Shown: piece by piece, positions 12,794-26,042 of the stretch
Layout of the letters: each line of letters begins with the position of its first letter
Position numbering within the stretch: the stretch's first letter is position 1
Source of the DNA: Cyrtodaria siliqua
Lineage: Eukaryota > Mollusca > Bivalvia > Adapedonta > Hiatellidae
Length of the DNA stretch: 64,000 bases
Direction of reading: 5' to 3'
NCBI GenBank assembly: GCA_037043455.1
Contig: JAWPHD010003241.1
Location: forward strand, 62,001 to 126,000
Made by a program: the position numbers and the translations under genes
Notes under the pieces: generated by a model
What the model was told of the DNA's origin: nothing
Databases searched by the model: none
What the model saw: the letters and a program-made list of their open reading frames with translations, nothing else

Positions 12794-12895
12794 TAGATAG
12801 AGTCTGGTCTCAGCGAGTTGGCTTATTTAAATACCGAGATGGGCGTAGCCCATCGAGGTGTTTAAATAACCAACGAGCTGTGACAGACTCTATCT
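12794..12895. repeat. Imperfect palindrome with about 50-bp arms
   Basis: The left arm 'agatagagtctgg...gttggcttatttaaat' pairs with the right arm 'atttaaataaccaac...agactctatct' around 'gatgggcgtagcccatc', which is itself a perfect snap-back. This resembles a fold-back or MITE-type element. Confidence 0.75.
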
Positions 12896-13298
12896 TTTTT
12901 GTAGCATGGTGTACTTAGTAACACTGTGACGTCATAGTGACCGTACTCTAAATTCCAATATCCGGTAGTTGTAGCACGGCCACGCCCCTTTATTTACCCT
13001 AAATTAAACGATTTAACACTCTGCATTCATCAAAGGAAATGTCACCGACCATGCTACAAGAATAATTAATGGATGAATACCATTGTAACTAAACAAAACC
13101 AAGCCATTCGTGAATCTAAAAAGTACGAAATGGGATTGAAGGTTCGCTAGACAAACATAAAACCATTTACTTGATCCATGGACTCGTCAATAACTAAACA
13201 AAAAGGATGAGAATAGAATAACATTTTCATAAAACGCAGTCATTGAAATCAATATGCTCTGAATGGATACGAGTCTCTAGCGGTCTTTAAAAATGATA
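12896..13298. other. No gene recognised
   Basis: Intergenic sequence between the palindrome and the dispersed repeat. Nothing is supported. Confidence 0.45.
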
Positions 13299-13475
13299 TT
13301 TACACACAACTATTTGAAATTGAAATGTATTAACAAACCTTTAATACGAACGCAGTTTAAAACGTGAGTACACACAATTGACGACAAAAGATTTAATTGT
13401 ACAAACATAAACTCATTAACAAATCAATATTTATACATCAAACTGTATTTACTTGGAACATTATTTAAACATTTT
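13299..13475. repeat. Dispersed repeat paired with 9419-9625
   Basis: Second copy of the 9.4-kb repeat in the same orientation, ending about 35 bp before the receptor C-terminal fragment. Confidence 0.75.
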
Positions 13476-13510
13476 AAATCCGTGACAGTTGTCGACTTGT
13501 TCAACACGCG

Positions 13511-13834
13511 ATGAAACGGATAACCGCCTATTTACAGTGTTGGTGTCTTGTGCAAAAATGCAAATGTATTGAACAAAAAAACATAGTTGTGCCCAAAGTG
13601 TGTAGTGATATGTGTAATGAATCATTAGACACTGACCAGAAGCTTTCTGATTTCGAAGAAGATCGGAAGACGAATAGGAATGATGGAGTGACAGACACAT
13701 ACGTATGTGAGAATATCACATGGAAGACCGTTGGGAAGACATTTGAATTGTATTGCATCATACTATTGTTAGCTCTGTATGGATCTATAGCAATTACTAC
13801 ATTTAACAAATTGATTTCAATCTATGGACTGTAG
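13511..13834 (+). pseudogene. nAChR-like C-terminal fragment (M3-M4 loop and M4)
   Basis: A 107-residue open frame. Residues 69-97 (ITWKTVGKTFELYCIILLLA and following hydrophobic residues) match the pre-M4 and M4 segment of nicotinic-type channel subunits. The same pattern occurs in the broken copy at 1427-2734, with a stop where this one has W71. The first 65 residues are Cys-rich then acidic, as expected of a variable intracellular loop. No ligand-binding domain, Cys-loop or M1-M3 lies upstream within several kilobases. It is therefore a 3' fragment of a second receptor gene: either a terminal exon whose other exons are absent here, or a truncated copy. The initiating ATG is simply the first in the frame and probably not a real start. 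Confidence 0.7.
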
Positions 13835-14419
13835 CAAATCGTTTATGCATGTCTCAGACTATATACTTTCAGTCTATCGACTTTTTAAGGACGTTTGGTT
13901 GTGATTTGTAAGATGTTCACACTTTAATTTAAACGATCCAGGGCAGCATTTCTTTATTTATTTAAATCATTATTCATTAGACAAAACATCATACACATAT
14001 TTACCTAGGGAGTAGTTAGATATTCCATATGATATGACAGCTAATCCAATTTACTTTAAGTTTAACACTGTTAAATGTTTATAAACACAGGGTTAACTCT
14101 GCTTATGTTGATTGAGGAAAAAGAGATATAATCATCTTTGCATTTACCCTCTTACCATGCATGACAAAAATATCTTTAACTCAAAGACAAACGCTTAAGT
14201 AAAATATATCTTCATATGATTTCTTATTTTCGTTTAGCATATACGTTAATATAATGTGTAAAATAAAAACATAATATCAAATATATCCACATGTATTCGA
14301 ATCCTGCCTGCGCTTCAACTTGAACATGATAGTTGCATGCCCATGTTCCTAATATATTGTTCATTGCTTAAATGCCTAATATATTGTAAATTGCTTAAAT
14401 GTTAAAGATATGCAATATT
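13835..14419. other. No gene recognised
   Basis: AT-rich spacer between the receptor fragment and a LINE relic. Confidence 0.5.
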
Positions 14420-17340
14420 TAGAAACTATCAAGGACAAAATTCTAGAAATAAAAAAAACAATACTCTCTTTCTATGTATGATTTAGAAAATTTAGAAAAT
14501 ATACCTAATAATGAAATTCAATTTACAATCAATGATCAACTGTTTTTGGAAACACTTATGATGGAACTGAGAGGAAAATCTATTTCATACTCCAGTTAAA
14601 TAAAAAAGCAAAGAGACGAAAAGGAATCAAAAAAATTTCAAAAAATATCACAGCTAGAAAAAGATTTAAATGCGGAAAAAGTAGAGGATTTGAATTTATT
14701 ACAGAGTGAGCTTAAAGATATCAGGAAAACTAAAATAATGAGTTCTGTTATAAGATCAAGAGCAACAAATATAATCGGGGGTGTAAAACCAACAATATAT
14801 GTTTGCGCCCTAGAATCGCACAATTACCTTAGCAAAATCATACCTACTTTAAAAAAAGGGGACGGAAAAATAATAGCAGACCAGCATGAAATATTAAAAG
14901 AAACAGAGGATTTTTATAAAACGCTATATAGTAGTAGAGATAAAGTATTGCAAGATATAGACAGACCTAAACGAACATTTGAAAAGTGTTAATATTCCTA
15001 AACTGGCCCCGGCAGTATTGGATACACATGTGAATTTTACAAGGTAATTTGGAGACAAGTATGACATTTTGTCCTCAGGGTCCTTAATTATAATTATGAA
15101 ATAGGAGAGTTATTTGTAACACAAAGAAAGGGTATTGTTATCCTAATACCCAAAGAAAACAAGGATAAATATTTTTTAAAGAAATATAGACCTATTTCTC
15201 TTTTAAATACTGTATATAAAATGACGTCTGCCTCTGTAACTAATAGAATAAAAACTGTATATTTATAGAAGCTTATTAATAGAGATCAAGCAGGATTTTA
15301 GAGGGTCGTTTTTTGGGCGAAAATACAAGACTGACATATGACATAATGCATTATTTAGAAGGAAAACATATACCAGGATTACTTCTACTTGTTGATTTTG
15401 AAAAAAACTTTGATTCTTTGTCATAGTCCTTTATACAAAAAGTATTGAAGTTTTTTAATTTTGGTCCATCAATACAAGCATGGATAACTCTGTTTTATAA
15501 ACATGCTCAGTTGTCTGTTAATCAAGGAGGTAATTTGTCATCCCTTTTCCATATTGCACGCGGCTGTAGGCAAGGCGAACTCCTGTCCTCTTATATATTC
15601 ATTTTATGTGCGGGACATATTAGCTATAAACATTAGGCATAATACAAAGATACAAGGGATTAAAAAAAACAATAAAAAAATACAATTTGCATATGACACA
15701 ACTTCATTTTTAGATGGGTCAGAAACCTCATTGAATGAAACATTAAGTGAGATGGATTTCTTTGCAAATATTTCTGGATTAAAACTAAACTTTGAAAAAA
15801 CGCAGGTGGTCTGGTTAGACTCAATGAAATATAGCACACATTCAATAAAAAATAAATGGAAACTGACATGGGGAGAATTTAGATTTAAACTGTTAGGAAT
15901 TATATTCGACACAGATCTTACAAAAATGAATGACTTAAATTACAATGACAAATTAATAGTTTTGAGGAAAAACATAAATAGTTGGCAACGTATATACTTG
16001 ACTCCTATTGTTAGAATTACAGTTATAAACTCACAAGTCACTTCTGTTACCATCACTTAATCATTTGTTTTTTATCCAACACCTAATCCAAAAGATAATG
16101 TTATCAATGAAATAAACACATTGTGTTTTAACTTCCTGGCAAGGTAAATCAAGAATTAAAAACACTGTATTATGTAAGGATTATGAAGAAGGCGGATTGA
16201 GAATGACAAATGTCTCTGCATTTATATCAGCCTTAAAAGCAACATGGATTAGAAGATTACTGTTAGAGTGAAACAAATATGTAAATAACCTAAAATCGTA
16301 TTTAGATATAAACAAATTATCTTGGTCTGGAGATATGTATGCACAAGAAATAATAAATAATATTCCAAACTCCTTTTGGAAAGATGTTTAAAGTCACACA
16401 TACTAATACTATCCAGGCCCAAGACAGTCAATACATTTCTATACTTATCAAGCCCAATATCATACAACGAACATGTCAGAGTAGGGTCAAAAAGCTATTT
16501 TATAAAATCCTGGTTTGATAAAGGAATGTATACTATAAATGGCAGTACAAAAATTGATGGAAATTTATACACACAGGAAGAGCTAGAACATGCATTTGAT
16601 GTAAACATTAATTTTCTACAGTACCACAGTTTAGTAACTGCTGTCAAAAAAATGAAAAAAGATAACAACATAGGAGCTACAAGAAAACTTGAAAACCCCA
16701 TCAAACCAAATCCTATTAAAATATACATAAAACATGAGAAGGGAATAAAAGATATGTATCTTCTACTAAACCAAAATCTTGAAATCCTTACTGCAAAACT
16801 TTCATAGAATAAACGGTACCAAATCAGCAACCCAGTTTGGAAACAGATTTTTACTTGGCCTTTTTCAATAACCAAAGATACTACATTGCAATGGTTCCAG
16901 ACACGTATCAACCATAACATCCTAGCAACAAATAGTTTTCTACATAAGATAAAAATACTAGACAATCCAATATGTTCTTTCTGTTCAACGGCCTCCGAAA
17001 CAACTATGCATATTTTATGGGAATGTGAGAAGACAAACAATATAATATAAGTAAACTTAAAGATTGGTTGCTCACAAAATATATTGAAATTACACTTGAA
17101 GAAAAATCATTTATCTTTGGAACATATGACAAAATATTACTTAATCCAGCTCATCCTTTTAGAGACAAAATACTACTTATATTACTACAGATGCTCAAAA
17201 AACATACCCACAATTATAACACTGAAGCACAGAATCCAACTTTTGTATAAAACAAGCAAAGAAATATTCATTGTTGAAAACAATTACAACATATTTTTAA
17301 AATTATGGGAAAAGTTTCACGAACTGTTAAATTAAGTAAT
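14420..17340 (+). mobile_element. L1/Tx1-like non-LTR retrotransposon relic (ORF2)
   Basis: Plus-strand pieces in order. 14690-14992 reads SVIRSRATNIIGGVKPT, LKKGDGKIIADQHEILKETE and FYKTLY, the linker between endonuclease and reverse transcriptase. 15445-15636 reads ARGCRQGELLSSYIFILCA, the palm motif. 15680-16060 reads QFAYDTTSFLDGS, where the catalytic YADD-type aspartate pair is damaged, then SGLKLNFEKTQVVW. Near 16970-17035 is a C-terminal Cys/His knuckle (CSFCSTASETTMHILWEC). Several stops and frame changes separate the pieces, and no endonuclease domain is seen upstream, so it is 5'-truncated and inactive. Placement in the L1/Tx1 group rests on the C-terminal knuckle and the GD-G-II-D linker pattern, from family knowledge. 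Confidence 0.8.
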
Positions 17341-17680
17341 ATAAGACCCAGCTGTGCATTTGTTATATTTGATCAATAGAATGCCAGATAGTAATGCCAG
17401 AGACATATCCTCAACCCCCACCCCACTCCCCATATTATTTATTTAAAGACATATTTTCACCCACCCCATCATGCTCCCCAACCAATAAAGTTAAATTATA
17501 CAATTTTTAGTCATATTATTATTAATATATTCACTTTTATGCGTATATGTGTGAATGTAAATTTGTTACCAAAACCGTAAAAACTCACTTAGAACCAAAT
17601 AAAAATACTCAGCAGAAATTTGCTATTTCAAGATTAACTATTGACATTATGTTCTATAAACTAGTGGTAATCTATAGTAA

Positions 17681-18491
17681 ACTACTGTGCTTTTCACCAG
17701 GCCCAGAGAACCTGGTGAAAAGCACAGTAGTGACGAATTTTTTTTCGTTACGGGAAATTTCATATTAAAACTTACATCAATAGAAATGTGGGTTTTTGAC
17801 GCTTTCAGCGATATCCACGCCATCTAAATCGGTTGACAAATCGTCACACAATCCACAAAAGTTCATTTTACCCCCTGGATCCCCATGTTAATTTTGTTTG
17901 CACTATTTCCAAGATGGCGGATGGAAAGATTTACGGAACGTAGTTATTGAGTTCACAACAACTTATTTAGTAGGGCAAAACAGAGTTAAAGAATAAGTGA
18001 TGTAGCCTATCGCAATACAAACTTTGGATGTATATAGTACGGATGTAACTTTGGATTGTATATGGTATGGAATATTTTGTTTCAATTGCGATAATTAAGT
18101 TTATGCACTAAGCTCAAAAAGTAATTTTTCTTTTAGATCTAATTGTTGAAACAAAACTGTGTCTGTGATCATGAAAAATGCGCTCTGTTTCAACACTTTA
18201 TAACGTAAGCTGTCTACCCTTCATCGTAACTAGTACTGCCCATATCGACTTCCGGTCATGCGTACATATTGTTTTTCTTGATCAAACGGCAGCCACGTTT
18301 GTTTACGTTTTGAATGGGAAAGGGAGGGGCAAAATAGACTTTGACAGATCGTGAGACTCCAAAGGGACCGATTGAAAAATGTTTGACTTCGTTAAAAGCG
18401 TCAAAAACCCATCATTCTATTGATGTAAGTCATAGCATGAAATGTCCCGTAATGAATTTTTTTTTGTTGACCTGGTGAAAAGCACAATAGT
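17681..18491. mobile_element. Non-autonomous TIR element, about 0.8 kb
   Basis: About 110-130 bp at each end are inverted copies. The left side has 'tgtgcttttcaccagg' and 'acttacatcaatagaa', and 'gggtttttgacgctttc' near 17793. Their reverse complements occur at 18387-18491. The left end additionally holds a perfect snap-back (TACTGTGCTTTTCACCAGG against CCTGGTGAAAAGCACAGTA, 17682-17731). No coding capacity was seen. I could not define a target duplication. Confidence 0.65.
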
Positions 18492-18689
18492 GAGCGAGTG
18501 ATTGAGTGATCTGAGTGAGTATTATTGATATAGGAATTTGTTGTACATAATTTTGTAAAAAATTGTAAAAGAAATAAATGTAAATGTTGTAAGGTGTACG
18601 AGTGGATGGTCCTCCTCGACCCCTCACTGGACGGGGAGAATAAATGGGTCTCCAATTTTTGGAGACCGAAACAAATATATATATATATA

Positions 18690-19810
18690 TGGACCGATTT
18701 TCTAATAACTTGTCAAAATTGCTCACCACAACAAGACGACCAGGTTCGTGGCTTCAAGGTCAAGGTCACACTTAGAGGTCAAATGTCAAAATAAGTGCTT
18801 TCGTATCCGGTTAATAACTCCGACATTCAGGGACAGATTTTCAAATAACTTTGAGAAATCAAAAGTACTAACCACAACGACACGACGTGTCGCGCTCAAA
18901 ACCTAGGTCCGTGGCTCTAACGTCAAGGTCACACTTAGAGGTCAAAGGTCAAATCGTGTCCGGTAAATAACTCTGGCATTCATGGACGGATTTTCAAATA
19001 ACTTGGCATAAGTGCTCATCACAACAAGACGAGGTGTCGCACACACAATCCAGGTCCGTGGCTCTAAGTTCAAGGTCACACTTAGAGGTCAAATGTCAAA
19101 TCGTATCTGGTAAATAACTCTGGCATTCCTGGACGGATTTACAAATAACTTAACATAAATGCTCACTACAACAAGACGATGTGTTGCACAAAAAATCCAT
19201 GTCCGTAGCTCCGAGGTTAAGGTCACACATAGAGGTCAAATGTCAATTCTAGTCTGGTCAATAACTCTGGCATTCCTTGACGGATTTTGGAATAACTTGA
19301 CACAAATGCTCACCACAACAAGACGATGTGTTGCACACAAAATCCATGTCCGTAGCTCCGAGGTCAAGGTCACACATAGAGGTCAAAGGTCAATTCTAGT
19401 CTGGTCAATAACTCTGGCATTCCTTGACGGATTTTGGAATAACTTGACACAAATGCTCACCCCAACAAGACGACGTGTCGTGTACAAAATCCAGGTCCGT
19501 GGCTCCAAAATAAAGGTCACAATTAGAGGTCAAAGGACAAATCGTGTCCGGTCAATAACCTTTGCAAAGGTCACAATTAGAGGTCAAAGGACAAATCGTG
19601 TCCGGTCAATAACCTTTGCATAAATACTGTTTATACCTTGACGTGTTCGTTGGCGGACGGACTATAAACCTTAGAATTACACACACACACACAAATAACC
19701 TTTGCATTCCTGGACTGATTTTTAAATAACTTGGCACAAGTGCTCACCACAACCAGACAACGTGTCGCTCCAAGGTCAAGGTCACACTTAGAGGTTCAAG
19801 GACACTTCGG
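18690..19810. repeat. Tandem repeat, about 147-bp unit
   Basis: Seven or eight diverged copies of a unit containing 'caccacaacaagacga', 'aggtcaaggtcacactta', 'gaggtcaaaggtcaaatc' and 'ctctggcattcctggacgg'. Two successive copies of 'ttgacggattttggaataac' are 147 bp apart. The apparent 154-residue open frame at 19159-19623 is just this repeat read in phase. Confidence 0.85.
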
Positions 19811-20239
19811 GGGCATTTGTCACTGTGACATTTCTTGTTTCGTTATCTTTTCCCCACAAAGCATTTTATTGCTGGTGGTAGATCGAAGAGAAAATAGTGT
19901 AAATCCTTTTTCTAGATGTACATGGAACAAAAGCGCTAATGAATCTCAAATCGGTCTAAATGATATTTACAAGTATAATGAACGATGTATGATCATGTCG
20001 CTCTTTTCATTATATTAACTGTTTAATTAAGCCCAAGTAGTACACGTAATTACTATGCATGTTTATTCAGTTTAGTTCATCATTTGCTTTTTTAATAATA
20101 TGTATAACAAAGGATAAAAAAAAATGTCTGTTAGATGTATGAATAAAAGGAAAAATGTAGAAACATTTCATATATATTATGTATATGATATCATATATCT
20201 ATTCGGAAAAAGAAAAGCCATTCAGGTTACTTTGATTGA

Positions 20240-20475
20240 TTGATTGTATGTTGTCACAACTGAGTTTTTTTTGGGATGCCGAGTTGTCCGTCGTCCGTCC
20301 GTCCGTCATCCGTCCGCCGTCCGTCGTTAGCTTTTGGCTCGTTAAGACGAAAGGGCTTTCATTTTGTATCCGATCTTTACCATACTTTACCATATTGTTA
20401 ATATCAACAGTTTAAAAACCAGCTAGATCGGACCAGTAACAGCGGAGTTATGGCCCTTGATGTAGTTAGAAATCC
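20240..20475. repeat. Interspersed repeat related to 30370-31020
   Basis: Contains 'cgttaagacgaaagggctt', 'cggaccagtaacagcgg' and 'atggcccttgat' blocks that also form the tandem array at 30370-31020. A gtccgtcc simple tract at 20286-20325 precedes it. Confidence 0.6.
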
Positions 20476-20479
20476 CAAT

Positions 20480-22680
20480 CAACATGATTATTTATTAAAT
20501 TAAAAACTATATTATCGAACGAAGAAATAATATATTCAGTATCTGATGTTGATAATTTAAAAGCAAACTGCTTAAATGATTTTTTTGTTTTCATTGCCTC
20601 AATAGATGAAACAAACTCAGTTTTACCAAATTTTGTTCAAAAACAGGTACCTATATAGACTGTATTTCTGTTACCGAATCAGAATTTTATGGATATTTTA
20701 AAAATATTAGACGTAAACAAAGCAACAGAAAACGATAGAATAAGTCAGTGTAAAAAAAGTACTGAAAGAAACAGCTGTACCGATTTTTAAACCTCTTTGT
20801 ATTTTATATAATAGATCGTTGAACGAATCTTATTTTCCGGACATTTGGAAATTTGCAAACGTTATGCCACTTTTTAAAAGAGGTCTTACATATATTTCCA
20901 CTAATTATAGACTCATCTCGCTGCTAAGTTGTTTATAAGTTTATTTATAACCATTTAAATATTAATAATTAACTTTTTAAAAATCAATCCGTTTTTCTCA
21001 CAGGCCATTCGATAGTTCATCAACTTATCGATATATATCATAATATTTTTCAAGCTTTTGACGCCAAACAATATACTTGTATTGTATTCGCAGATATCTC
21101 TAGAGCTTTCGATATGGTATGGCATAAATCGCTGTTATTTAAACTCAAGCAAAATTGAGTTCATGGTAAATTACCTTTTTGGATTGAAAGTTATCTAATA
21201 ATAGATGGCAACAAGTATTTGTCGGAAACGCGTATTCTGAATAAAAAACATAACCGCGGGCGTTCCTCAGTCAAGGCTCTGTACTCGGACCCATTTTGTT
21301 TTTAATACATGTTAATGATATATCCGAAAATATGTTAAGCATAGCTCGTTTGTTTGCCGATGATAGTTTTTTGTCAGTATCCACTTCAAGAATTGATGAT
21401 ATGGAGGGAATTCCAAATCATGATTTAAACATTGTTTCCAATTGATCAAAAACATGGTTAGTTCAGTTAAACGTAAGTAAAACGGAAGCATTGTTTTTTT
21501 CAAAAAAACAATAAACATCGTCGGCCTAATCTTATTTTAGATAACACTAAGTTGTCGTTTGTTAAACACCACAAACATGTAGGCTTTACTTTGAGCCATG
21601 ATGGCAAATGTCATATGCATATCGATAATATCTCTCTTTCGGCTTCCAAAATCATTGGAACTATGAGGCTTTTGAAATTTACACTAAGTCGTAAGACATT
21701 AAATCAAAATTATTTATTTATGTCCGTCCAATCTTAGAATATGCTGCTATTGTTTGGGATGACTGCAGCGAAAATGATTTTTTATTTGAAAAAATACAAT
21801 AGGAAGCTGCGCGTATTGTGACCGGTCTTACCCGTTCGGTATCTGTTGTTAATGGGCGGCTGACGTTATAAGAACGGCGTAAGTTTCAAACACTTTCTCT
21901 TGTATATCAAATGAAAAACGGAACAGTGTCTTAATACCTGGCAAATCTACTGCCAAGAACCGTGGCGGAAGAGACTCCATGTCCCCTCAGGAACGCAGAA
22001 TATTTCTCTCAGGCTTCAGTTAGAACATCTATTTTTATGAATTAATTTATTCCAACAGCTGTGAAACTCTGGAATGATTTACCTTTAGATATTAGAAATC
22101 CAGGCTCATTAAACATATTCAAATGTCAGCTTAAGCGAACAATTTTTACTAGTTCAAATGTTCCTAGTTTTTACTTATCTGGTGTACGTGTTTTATCTGT
22201 TTTTTACGCGAATCGCCTCAATGCAATTGCGGTCAGGGTAATGAAGATGCAAATCATTTCTTCTTTGAATGTATGCAATTCAATGTTGAAAGGCTCAAAT
22301 ACGTTATTGCTTGGAAGGTTAGATCTTACGACACAAGAAAATGGTTTGATTTTTAATTCTGTTCAAAACTTTATTAGAGATAGTCATCGATTTACTTAGG
22401 TTTGCCATTACATTGTATCTGTCTGATAAACCCGAGCAATGTCACATGTTTTGCATTATTCTTTCTTCCACTTTCTACTTTTCCCTATTTCTATTTTCTT
22501 ATTATCCTAACATGTTCTACTACATGTTGTAGTAAATCCAACGTATTGATACGTGTTAATAGCAATTGGCATTCATTATATTTGTTAAAACTCCATTGTA
22601 GGAAAGGGTCGTAACTTATGTGGGTAGCACTTGTGGCCCGACCCGATTTCATTGTACTCGTACATATATGGCAATAAAAT
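20480..22680 (+). mobile_element. CR1/Jockey-like LINE relic
   Basis: Decayed reverse transcriptase on the plus strand: YTCIVFADISRAFDMVWHKS (about 21075-21130), the region before GVPQGSVLGP in damaged form (about 21260-21300), the catalytic ARLFADDSFLSVST (about 21343-21390), KHVGFTLSHDGKCH (21567-21610), then EAARIVTGLTRSVS (about 21802-21845) and AVKLWNDLP (about 22055-22081). Pieces are in different frames with stops between them. The 3' end near 22660-22690 has an AATAAA-like 'ggcaataaaatatgtttaaa' tail. The catalytic pair itself survives, but the element cannot encode a whole protein. Confidence 0.8.
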
Positions 22681-23934
22681 ATGTTTAAATCAAATCAGCA
22701 TGACTGTAATATCCCAGTCATTTGACCGATATTCTTTCAATATCGGTCCATCATCTAAAACGATATCGAGCCAATCACGTTTTTTGCTCATCGGCATTTG
22801 ATAGGCCTGATGTCAACTCGGTTTAATATCGGTGCGATATAGGATAGGTATAGATTTCCTATAGTTGTAATAAATACAGACCAGAAAGGACACTTTTCAT
22901 TTTGAAAAAAATAATCGCTTTTAGTCATATGAGCAATTGCAAGACGATACTATATCACACATGTAAATTCCGTAGGGGCTAGAGTGTATAATAGAAGAGG
23001 TTATACAATGAGGAAAACACTTCTCGGACAATTCACAAACTAAAACACACAGTAAAAACATCAGATTGCGAAAACTTGTGACATTAGCGATACACTACAA
23101 ATGAAACCGATTTATTAGGTTTACCAGTTATTTATTTTACGTTTTATTGTTGTGCAAGTATAAAACCAAACAATAATTTTACTTACACTCAATTGTCAAA
23201 TAAAGTTCGAAGTTGAACAATGGAAAATGCACAAGATGGAATTTGCACATGTGCTGCCGCCACACGCGCACACGACAATAATGCAAGACAGACTGAATAT
23301 AATCTCATCTTTATTTATGCAGAGATTGTTCTGCGCTATTATGAACGAAGTTTGTGAATCTAAAAAATAAAGTATCAACATAAATATTAAATCATGTGAT
23401 TTTATGCATAAGAAATACTTTTATTTTGTATTGATATTCATTTCATTTTTAGCGATGACGGCCCGTTGTCGGTCCTATTTAGGTTCGTACCAACGTTTTT
23501 TTTAACATACTTGATATATATTAAATAGACCTGTACAACTAACTACGGTAAGGATTACGGTAAGGATTACGATAAGAAATACCGACTAAAACAGAGGGAT
23601 TTTCTCAATAGGCAATACGCCTTGAATGCTCGACCAAGCGTTTGCACATCACTATATATAGGCCAATGAAATTTAGTATTGACACTACATGAACTTGTAC
23701 GGAAAAGTAGGTTGTCTGCCACTACTACAAAAAATCGACCGTCATATATAGCTAAAATTTGCTGAAAATAACGTATACCACAATTCAACCAAATAGCCAA
23801 CCATCATTATTTTAGAATTTATTAAACTAGTTGGCATACATGATATGATGAGATGGTCTGCATAGCAATATATCATTTTTACAATCGACCAGTTATTCGC
23901 CACGCTTCCTTTTCTAAAGAAATATAAAATGATC
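22681..23934. other. No gene recognised
   Basis: AT-rich intergenic stretch with short unsupported frames only. Confidence 0.45.
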
Positions 23935-24125
23935 GGACAGGGAAAGTAGCATTCAAGGAGGACAGTCAACCAAAAACACAGAAACAAACACGCAAACAGA
24001 CAAACAAAAAGGCAAAAGCAATAATAAATGCAAACGACATCACAAACACAAAAGGGTTGACAATTGGGCTACCGCCTTGGAACGGTCAGTGGCAAAGTAG
24101 GCCACTGGGGGTCTAAGCCTCACCT
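23935..24125. repeat. Interspersed repeat, third copy
   Basis: Third copy of the 'cacaaacacaaaagggttga' / 'gggctaccgccttggaacgg' repeat seen near 3.1 and 6.2 kb. Confidence 0.6.
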
Positions 24126-25263
24126 AATTCAGTTGATATTCGTTTTATACCATCTTTGCAAACTGGTTTAATTAACTTAATATTTTTTGCATTTTCTTGA
24201 TACTTTCCTTTGAAACAATATAGCGTTTAATCTCGAATATACTTCTTTTTTCAAGTAGGTGTGAATATTTACGCTCGGTTGCGCACGCATAGAAAGTGGT
24301 TATTCCGTTTCAAGTAGGTGAACGAATTGTACGCACTGCATGGAGACACGGCGCTTGCATCCGGTGCGTCTTAACAGAAAATAGATATTCCACTGCATGA
24401 AAAGACATTGACAGTAGTTATTTCTCTTTTTTTTTTTGTTATCATAAGTGTTATTGCTGATACTATTTTAGCGACGGGAAAATAATGTAAATACAATTAA
24501 TTCGCCTTTTTGCCCCGCTGTTTATTCGGTTTTGCCGGTATTAAATGGAAAAATCCACGAAGCGTATTTTTTCGGCGTTTATGAGTTTAAACGCCGGTAA
24601 TCAATGGCAAATTTACCATAAAACAATAACGTGATTCGTGGATTACGCCATTTACTACCGACGTTTAAAACCGCATAAATCCCGAAAAAAAATCTAAACA
24701 ATTCTTTAATAAAGTAGCAATCATGTATTACGTAAAAGAAAAAACTAACGTTCAATAGTGGCGGCCTCATCCATTTCACTGTTAAATTCGATTGTTCTAG
24801 TGTGCATTCAAGGCGATAAGCGCGTGCGCTGCACGATCTTTCAGTTTTTCAAAACCCCAAAGAGGCTTGTATTAAAAGTCAGATATTGAAATAAAAAGTA
24901 GTACAAATTGAGTTTTCAGTACTACCATAGGTTTGAATATATTAATTGTTGCAAAATAATCAACAGTTAGGAATATGTAAAGCAATTTATTTGCACTATT
25001 CAATGTGTAAAAAGTTAATAAAAACTAAGAGAATGCCGTGACTTAAAAAAATGAGCAAAATTGCCGTTTGACTCTTTAAATGTACCCAGGTGCTTAACCT
25101 AGGATAGCACAAATTGCTGTCCCACAATGAATATTCTTGTAAATAATGGGTAGTTTTAGTTTCACTCATTATATTTAGATCATCTAAAATAGGAAATATC
25201 AATATTTTTCCACACCACAAAAAACACATTAATAATTGATACTTTTTCACTTGACAATTCGAG
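24126..25263. other. No gene recognised
   Basis: AT-rich intergenic DNA. Nothing supportable was seen. Confidence 0.45.
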
Positions 25264-25348
25264 CTCCCAGTGGGATTCGAACCCGCAGGACTGAGAGGCG
25301 AGACAGTTTTAGACGCAGCGTCTTCACTATCCCGGCTACGGCGGCAAT
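25264..25348 (-). repeat. tRNA-like sequence (SINE head or tRNA pseudogene)
   Basis: On the minus strand the stretch has a perfect internal promoter B box (GGGTTCGAATCCC, with flanking T-arm pairing) and an A-box-like TAGCCGGGATAGTGAAG about 45 bases upstream. An acceptor stem and a clear anticodon arm do not form, so I do not call a functional tRNA. A tRNA-derived SINE head is the more likely reading. Confidence 0.5.
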
Positions 25349-26042
25349 TTTAGTTTAAGACATAGGGGATAAAAGTGTATTTATCCTGTACTAAGACGGA
25401 TTCAGGGATAAGGCGGACCACAGCACCCCGACCCTCTAAAATCCCACAAGTATAACCTATGCATGCCGGATTACCTGGGGCGCGCGCCATTTCTTCTGTT
25501 AGTCATCATTGAATTTAACAGAATTCACTAAACGTCATGTAGAAAAAACATTTATTTCGAAGGATCCTCCGCTTCCCCTGCCTCCACCCCTCCCACACAC
25601 AAATGTTCAAACCAAAATCTTGGATCTGTATCTGATGTGTACCCTCCTCTCAAAACGTTTTTAGTGATCATTATTCAGGCAAGCCCCTTTAAAACTCCAG
25701 CCGGGTCTGGGTGGTTGTATCGCAGACCGTATGGAGAAAATATAGTCTGAAAGGTCGATGCATATGACTGATATGTTGACAGAAATATAAATCGACAGAA
25801 ATATAAATAATATGTATTTTTTAATTCGATTTTTTATTAGCTTTTTTCTACACAAACCCCTCTGAGCCTACTAAAATCCAGGTTGTTTACAACTTTGAGA
25901 TCAGCCCCCAACATTGTCTCGTGCTTAGAATTTAGTCTGAAGTCATAGTCGTTATCGTAGTTAGTTGTACAGGTCTAATAGACTGAATGTCAGTCATATT
26001 TCCATGAATCATTTAAGTAAAACTTAAGACATTTGCTCATAT
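25349..26042. other. No gene recognised
   Basis: Spacer before the 4.2-kb TIR element. No supported feature. Confidence 0.45.

Noticed and set aside
19159..19623. 154-codon open frame
   Set aside because: It is the 147-bp tandem repeat read in phase; internal repeats are identical at the DNA level.
25264..25348. Functional tRNA gene
   Set aside because: The B box is perfect, but I cannot form an acceptor stem or a normal anticodon arm.
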